Shown here: in pieces, positions 23,411 through 27,167 of the stretch
Layout: each line of letters opens with the position of its first letter
Position numbering within the stretch: position 1 is the first letter of the stretch
From: UBA2108 sp002713215
Lineage (GTDB): Bacteria; Bacteroidota; Bacteroidia; Flavobacteriales_G; Salibacteraceae
Reading direction: 5' to 3'
DNA: 27,167 nucleotides
Assembly (NCBI GenBank): GCA_937891015.1
Contig: CALAPY010000077.1
Coordinates: 1-27,167 of the forward strand
The notes under the pieces: generated by a model
Database searches by the model: none
What the model was told of the DNA's origin: nothing
The model's input: the letters and a program-made list of their open reading frames with translations, nothing else
Program-made: the position numbers and the translations under genes

Positions 23411-24223
23411 ATGAATCGAATTTTAATTATTCTAGGTGTATTGCTGGTTAGCCTTTCTACCCCTGGGCAAAAGGCGTATTGGAAATCAAGCTATTCTAAA
23501 ATTAATGCACCCGTTGGTGGAACTAAGAACATAAAGGACATTGTAAAAAAAGAATTCGTTTATCCAATGAAGGCGCTTACCGATAACGTGGAAGGTGCCG
23601 TAGACATTTCATACCGACTCAACAAGGATGGAACACCAAAAGTTTTAAGTGTTTCAGGAATAGACAATGACTTATTGATAGCCGAGGCAAAACGGATATT
23701 TGGTAAAATCAGGTTTCCATACAGCAAACTCCGTACGGGTAGCGAATCACCCGATTTATTTCAACTTGCCTTTTCTAAAAAGGATTGGATGAAGTTATAT
23801 AACAAAAGAAAATACCGTGAAATTGAATATCCGCACTTACCTATCGACAGCACTCAACGTCTTTACCATTACCAGCTATTGGAAAAGAAACCGGAACCTA
23901 TATTCTCTAAAAAGGAGCCTTATTCTGATTTTTACGATTACATCGTTAATAAATTGGAGTATCCTCCGGAAGCACTTAAACTGGGGCTAAAGGGAGATGT
24001 TGTTGTATCGTTCGTAATAGAACAAAGTGGCCATGTTACCAATATTGAAATTATTAAAACCATGCCGGCAGGATGTACCGAAGAAGCTTTGCGCCTAATA
24101 AAAAATGTAAAGTGGTTTCCCGCCCTGGAGAATGGAATTGCTGTGCGAACCCTTATGAAATCAAGCATTGGGTTTGGGGTTAAATCCAGTCCCTATCAGG
24201 AATCGTTTAATCAGGGCAACTAA
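23411..24223 (+). CDS. Exported protein with two TonB-C-like domains
   Basis: The 270-residue protein starts with a signal peptide (MNRILIILGVLLVSLSTPGQ). Two segments resemble the TonB C-terminal fold. One is at about 45-120 (YPMKALTDNVEGAVDISYRL, LLIAEAKRIFGKIRFPYSK). The other is at about 180-258 (YPPEALKLGLKGDVVVSFVI, EQSGHVTNIEIIKTM, EEALRLIKNVKWFPAL). Unlike true TonB it has no proline-rich periplasmic linker and probably no retained membrane anchor, so it is unlikely to couple energy to outer-membrane transporters. Comparable TonB-C-containing secreted proteins are common in Bacteroidota and may bind protein partners or peptidoglycan; this is inference. It is divergent from the FKBP pair with a 50-base gap. 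Confidence 0.82.
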   Translation: MNRILIILGVLLVSLSTPGQKAYWKSSYSKINAPVGGTKNIKDIVKKEFVYPMKALTDNVEGAVDISYRLNKDGTPKVLSVSGIDNDLLIAEAKRIFGKIRFPYSKLRTGSESPDLFQLAFSKKDWMKLYNKRKYREIEYPHLPIDSTQRLYHYQLLEKKPEPIFSKKEPYSDFYDYIVNKLEYPPEALKLGLKGDVVVSFVIEQSGHVTNIEIIKTMPAGCTEEALRLIKNVKWFPALENGIAVRTLMKSSIGFGVKSSPYQESFNQGN

Positions 24224-24277
24224 ATCAACTGTCAGTAAAAAGTCATTGTTATATCTTTTTGGCCTTTTACTAAATCA

Positions 24278-24311
24278 TTGGTAAATATGATTTAAAACAT
24301 CATTAAACTTG
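24278..24311 (+). promoter_or_regulatory. Weak candidate promoter of the propeller protein gene
   Basis: TTG at 24278-24280 and TAAACTTG at 24304-24311 are 23 bases apart; the second box has one mismatch to TAnnTTTG. It lies 42 bases before the ATG at 24354, a common position for an untranslated leader. Confidence 0.3.
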
Positions 24312-24353
24312 CAATCGGTTAAATAATTGAATGGAAGAATTAAACTTTAAATT

Positions 24354-25754
24354 ATGAAGAAACATTTATCAGCATTATGTATGGTCTGTTTGGGCTTAAT
24401 AAGCTTAAGCGTAAACGCACAGAATAAGTATCTCGCTGACGAATTTGTAACCAATAGCGGCTCTAACAAATACACCGTTGTAGGTGATGTATCGGACGGA
24501 TTGAGTAGTCCGGTGGACCTAGACTTTAACAAAACTGACCTAACAGAACTCTGGGTGATCAATATGAGAACCGAAACAATGGGTGGTAACACAGTTACGT
24601 ATAGAAACGCTGGTAAATCGAATCAAGAAGCATTCTTAAAAACCGACGGCAACGCGAGACATTTTATGTCACTCCCAACAGCACTAGCATTTGGTGACAA
24701 AGGAGACTGGGCAAACTCACCTGGCGTTCTTGACGCCAACTTTTCTGGTGGTCAACGAGCACCATTTACAGGACCAAGTTTATGGTCTTCCGATTTTACT
24801 ATTTACGCACAATGGGCTGGCCCGGGAACAAATGGGTCGCATCTTGATATGCTTCATGGAAGTCCGCGTTCAATGGGAATTGCCTGGGAAGTTGGAAATA
24901 AATATTGGTTGTTTGATGGTGAAAATGGCCACCTGGTAAGTTATGATTTTGTAATTGACCACGGCCCTGGAAACTCTAACCATGATGACGGTCGTTTAAG
25001 AAGGTACCAGGAAATCGAATTGAAAAGAAATGGTCTTATTCCGGGACACATGGAAATTGATCCGGAAAGAAAATGGCTTTACATTAACGATATAGGAAAT
25101 TCACGTATAATTCGGGTGGATATAACCAGTGGAAATGTGAAAGGAAGCTCTTCTATTCCCCCAAGAGAAGCTTTGGCAGAAAACAACGACATCATAAACA
25201 TGAAGTGGGAAGTTGTTGCAAGCACTGGTCTAAAAAAACCCTGTGGGCTAGATGTTGATCGCAACCGCCTGATTGTTACGGATAATGAAACAGATGAAAT
25301 CATTGTTTATGACATTACAAAGAATGATGGTACTTTTCCGGAAATAGGAAGGATAAGTGTTCCCTACATAGATATAATGGGAATTAAATTGGATCAGGAA
25401 GGAAAAATCTGGTTTGTTGATAAATCGGCCAAAGTAGTTATTCGCATTGACAATGATAATGCGATTAAGAAAGTAAAAAGCGATGGAAGCATTGTCTCTG
25501 TGAAACAGGCAGGAGAAAAGCAATTGATTTCTTTCTTCCCCAATCCTGCAAATGAGGTTCTCAATTTTAATGGATTGAACTCCAATGTAGAACTGGTTAT
25601 CCATGATATCGCCGGAAGAATTGCCCTGGAAAACTTCGACCTGACTCCTGGTAATAGCAGAGTGGATATTTCTACATTAACCGAGGGTATGTATGTTGTT
25701 ACTCTTAAGGAAAATGGTGCGGTTGTTTACCAGAATAAGTTGATTAAGAGATAG
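24354..25754 (+). CDS. T9SS-sorted secreted beta-propeller (NHL/SMP-30-like) protein
   Basis: The 466-residue protein has a signal peptide (MKKHLSALCMVCLGLISLSV then NAQ). A propeller-like body follows with blade-style repeats: GLSSPVDLDFNKTDLTELWV, SMGIAWEVGNKYWLFDGENG, PGHMEIDPERKWLYINDIGN, KPCGLDVDRNRLIVTDNETD and DIMGIKLDQEGKIWFVDKSA. The last ~75 residues are a type A T9SS C-terminal sorting domain (LISFFPNPANEVLNFNGLNS to GMYVVTLKENG). It would be exported across the outer membrane by T9SS and anchored or released. NHL and SMP-30 type propellers include lactonases and binding proteins; the residues needed for metal binding could not be verified, and function is unknown. It ends before a strong bidirectional terminator. 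Confidence 0.86.
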   Translation: MKKHLSALCMVCLGLISLSVNAQNKYLADEFVTNSGSNKYTVVGDVSDGLSSPVDLDFNKTDLTELWVINMRTETMGGNTVTYRNAGKSNQEAFLKTDGNARHFMSLPTALAFGDKGDWANSPGVLDANFSGGQRAPFTGPSLWSSDFTIYAQWAGPGTNGSHLDMLHGSPRSMGIAWEVGNKYWLFDGENGHLVSYDFVIDHGPGNSNHDDGRLRRYQEIELKRNGLIPGHMEIDPERKWLYINDIGNSRIIRVDITSGNVKGSSSIPPREALAENNDIINMKWEVVASTGLKKPCGLDVDRNRLIVTDNETDEIIVYDITKNDGTFPEIGRISVPYIDIMGIKLDQEGKIWFVDKSAKVVIRIDNDNAIKKVKSDGSIVSVKQAGEKQLISFFPNPANEVLNFNGLNSNVELVIHDIAGRIALENFDLTPGNSRVDISTLTEGMYVVTLKENGAVVYQNKLIKR

Positions 25755-25778
25755 AATGGTATCTTAGATATTGGATAA

Positions 25779-25819
25779 AAGAAATCCCGTTTCGACTAAG
25801 TTGAAACGGGATTTCTTTA
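25779..25819. terminator. Strong bidirectional terminator between convergent genes
   Basis: A perfect 16-bp stem (25779-25794 with 25804-25819) has a 9-base loop, GACTAAGTT. The stem's ends give TTTCTTT on the plus strand and TTTCTTTT on the minus strand, so it can stop transcription from the propeller gene and from dapA. It is 25 bases after the former stop and 65 bases from the dapA stop. Confidence 0.9.
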
Positions 25820-25883
25820 TGCGTTATTTCTGGTATTCGAGGCTAGAAATCAACAATAAACCTATCCAACATTTTTTCGAAGG

Positions 25884-26765
25884 TTAATCCAATCCCTGGA
25901 ATTCTGCTTCAATCTTATTGTACAGTTCAGAAGAAATATTTACCAGGGGTAAACGAACCGTATCACCACAGATTCCACGAGCTTTTAATGCAGCCTTTAT
26001 TCCACCGGGATTGCCCTCAGCAAATAGCATATCAATACCAACCAATAGTCGCAAATGTAGTTGCCTGGCATTTTCGTAGTCGCCATTTAATGCCTGATGT
26101 GTCATGGTTGAAAATGTTTTAGGCAACGCGTTTCCAATTACTGAAATTACCCCATGCCCTCCAACTGCAATGTGAGGAACCACTAAAGGGTCATCACCGG
26201 AAAGCACGGTAAAATCAGCCGGACAACTCTTAAGAATTTGAGAGATCTGTCCCAAATCGCCGCTGGCTTCCTTTACCGCAATTATGTTTTCAAAATCATT
26301 AGCCATACGAAGGGTTGTAGAAGCAGTAATATTGCTGGAAGTTCTACCCGGAACGTTATACAAAATAATGGGCCGTGGAGTAGCCTCATTCAATGCTTTG
26401 TAGTGTTGGTAAATTCCTTCCTGAGTGGGTTTGTTGTAGTAAGGACTTGCAGAAAGAATAGCATCTACTCCATTCCAGTCGAAGTTTTTGAATCCTTCAA
26501 CCAATGCAGCAGTATTGTTTCCGCCATGACCAAATACAATGGGTTTGCGGCCTGCATTTATCTTTTTAACGTGTTCCAACACGTCTTGCTTCTCTTTTAA
26601 GTTCATGGTAGCCGACTCTCCGGTAGTTCCCTGAACCACCAGGTAATCCACTCCCCCATTAATTAAATGCTCAGTTAGTGAAGTAAGTCCATCGTAATCG
26701 ACTGAACCGTTTGCTGAAAACGGAGTAACCATTGCCACTCCCAGCCCTTGAAATTTATGCTGCAT
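25884..26765 (-). CDS. dapA: 4-hydroxy-tetrahydrodipicolinate synthase
   Basis: DapA condenses pyruvate with aspartate semialdehyde at the start of the lysine/diaminopimelate pathway, supplying lysine and the peptidoglycan cross-link residue. The 293-residue product is a complete TIM barrel of the DHDPS/NAL family. It has the GTTGES motif (Thr47, Thr48), Tyr109 in SASPYYNKPTQEG, Tyr136 and Arg141 in ILYNVPGRTSS, and Lys165 in AVKEASGD, the Schiff-base lysine. Together these match DapA rather than other family members such as N-acetylneuraminate lyase. Lysine feedback residues were not checked. It is convergent with the propeller gene and divergent from the enoyl-CoA hydratase gene; no other lysine-pathway gene is adjacent. 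Confidence 0.96.
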   Translation of the reverse strand: MQHKFQGLGVAMVTPFSANGSVDYDGLTSLTEHLINGGVDYLVVQGTTGESATMNLKEKQDVLEHVKKINAGRKPIVFGHGGNNTAALVEGFKNFDWNGVDAILSASPYYNKPTQEGIYQHYKALNEATPRPIILYNVPGRTSSNITASTTLRMANDFENIIAVKEASGDLGQISQILKSCPADFTVLSGDDPLVVPHIAVGGHGVISVIGNALPKTFSTMTHQALNGDYENARQLHLRLLVGIDMLFAEGNPGGIKAALKARGICGDTVRLPLVNISSELYNKIEAEFQGLD

Positions 26766-26959
26766 ATCTCTAATCTTATATCGGGCCGCAAATATCCGAT
26801 TTTCGATTCAAATACATAAAGAGTTTCAGGTGAATATTAATTGTTTGAAATATGTTTTTATTATCTCCGTTGTTGGCATAACTTAGCAGGATAACAAAGC
26901 CAAAAGTGCATATTGCCAAACAACCTGTTCTGCACTACTGGTATTTTAAATTATACACT

Positions 26960-27167
26960 ATGAAGGATTACGTTATAAAAACCCTTAATAAGGGTATTGC
27001 CGAGTTATGCCTAAACCGGCCCGAGAGATACAATGCTTTTGATCAACCCAGAATTGAAGCCCTGGCAGACTTGCTGACAAAGCTCGCAAAAGACCCCAAT
27101 GTTAAAGTTATAATTATTCGTGGGTCGGGGAAGGCTTTTTGCGCTGGTGGAGACCTGGAATGGGTAA
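26960..27167 (+). CDS. Enoyl-CoA hydratase/isomerase family protein (3' truncated by window)
   Basis: Only the first 69 codons are visible. They show the start of a crotonase fold: MKDYVIKTLNKGIAELCLNR, then PERYNAFDQP (the ENRPxxxNAF element), VKVIIIRGSGKAFCAGGDLE, which forms the oxyanion hole. The residues needed for hydratase activity lie beyond the window, so the reaction could be hydration, isomerisation or another crotonase chemistry. In Bacteroidota such genes often belong to fatty-acid or amino-acid breakdown. It is divergent from dapA across a 194-base gap that contains no convincing gene. Confidence 0.9.
   Translation, partial: MKDYVIKTLNKGIAELCLNRPERYNAFDQPRIEALADLLTKLAKDPNVKVIIIRGSGKAFCAGGDLEWV

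Noticed and set aside
25248..25604. A 118-codon minus-strand frame inside the propeller gene
   Set aside because: It opposes a well-supported T9SS-sorted gene and shows no recognisable motif.

Overview
The window looks like chromosomal DNA from a Bacteroidota bacterium, probably a free-living Flavobacteriales- or Cytophagales-like lineage; the order cannot be fixed from this stretch. The signs are two secreted proteins ending in a type IX secretion (T9SS) C-terminal sorting domain, many short-spacer lipoproteins with a Cys-Lys-Lys-Asp/Asn type start, a GldI-like FKBP lipoprotein, and promoter boxes of the Bacteroidota TAnnTTTG type. No tRNA, rRNA, CRISPR array, transposase, integrase or phage gene was seen.

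Layout. Positions 1-3347 hold the end of an alpha-2-macroglobulin-like gene followed by pbpC (penicillin-binding protein 1C), a known periplasmic pair. Positions 3367-4775 (minus) encode a propeller-like lipoprotein and a GNAT acetyltransferase. A short single-stranded DNA-binding protein (5042-5386) ends in a clear terminator. Positions 5437-9050 hold a divergent pair: an unrecognised secreted protein and a large TPR protein. Positions 9054-11261 (minus) form a tight operon of a small exported protein, a short-chain dehydrogenase and a double-VOC protein. Positions 11400-15199 (plus) hold an RND/MMPL exporter, an LPP20-like lipoprotein and a DUF6544-like protein. Positions 15325-16892 (minus) hold a translationally coupled AlkC-like DNA glycosylase with an Ig-like tail and a YkgJ-type cysteine-cluster protein, followed by a T9SS-sorted subtilase (16937-19522). 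murQ (19654-20463) is followed by a 154-bp imperfect palindrome and a small conserved protein. Positions 21014-25754 encode cell-envelope proteins: a lipoprotein, two coupled FKBP-type lipoproteins, a TonB-C-like protein and a T9SS-sorted propeller protein. A strong bidirectional terminator separates these from dapA (25884-26765). The window ends in the start of an enoyl-CoA hydratase/isomerase gene.

How the genes relate. Much of the content concerns envelope maintenance: peptidoglycan synthesis and its macroglobulin guard, amino-sugar recycling (MurQ), lysine/diaminopimelate synthesis (DapA), periplasmic folding (FKBPs) and outward export (T9SS cargo, RND exporter). The rest is housekeeping or DNA repair. 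I found no coherent new multi-gene system. The best leads are the palindromic repeat downstream of murQ with a possible decayed relative at 14444-14468, promoters placed almost on start codons (possible leaderless transcripts), the AlkC-Ig/YkgJ coupling, and the SDR-VOC operon whose first VOC domain seems to have lost its metal ligands.
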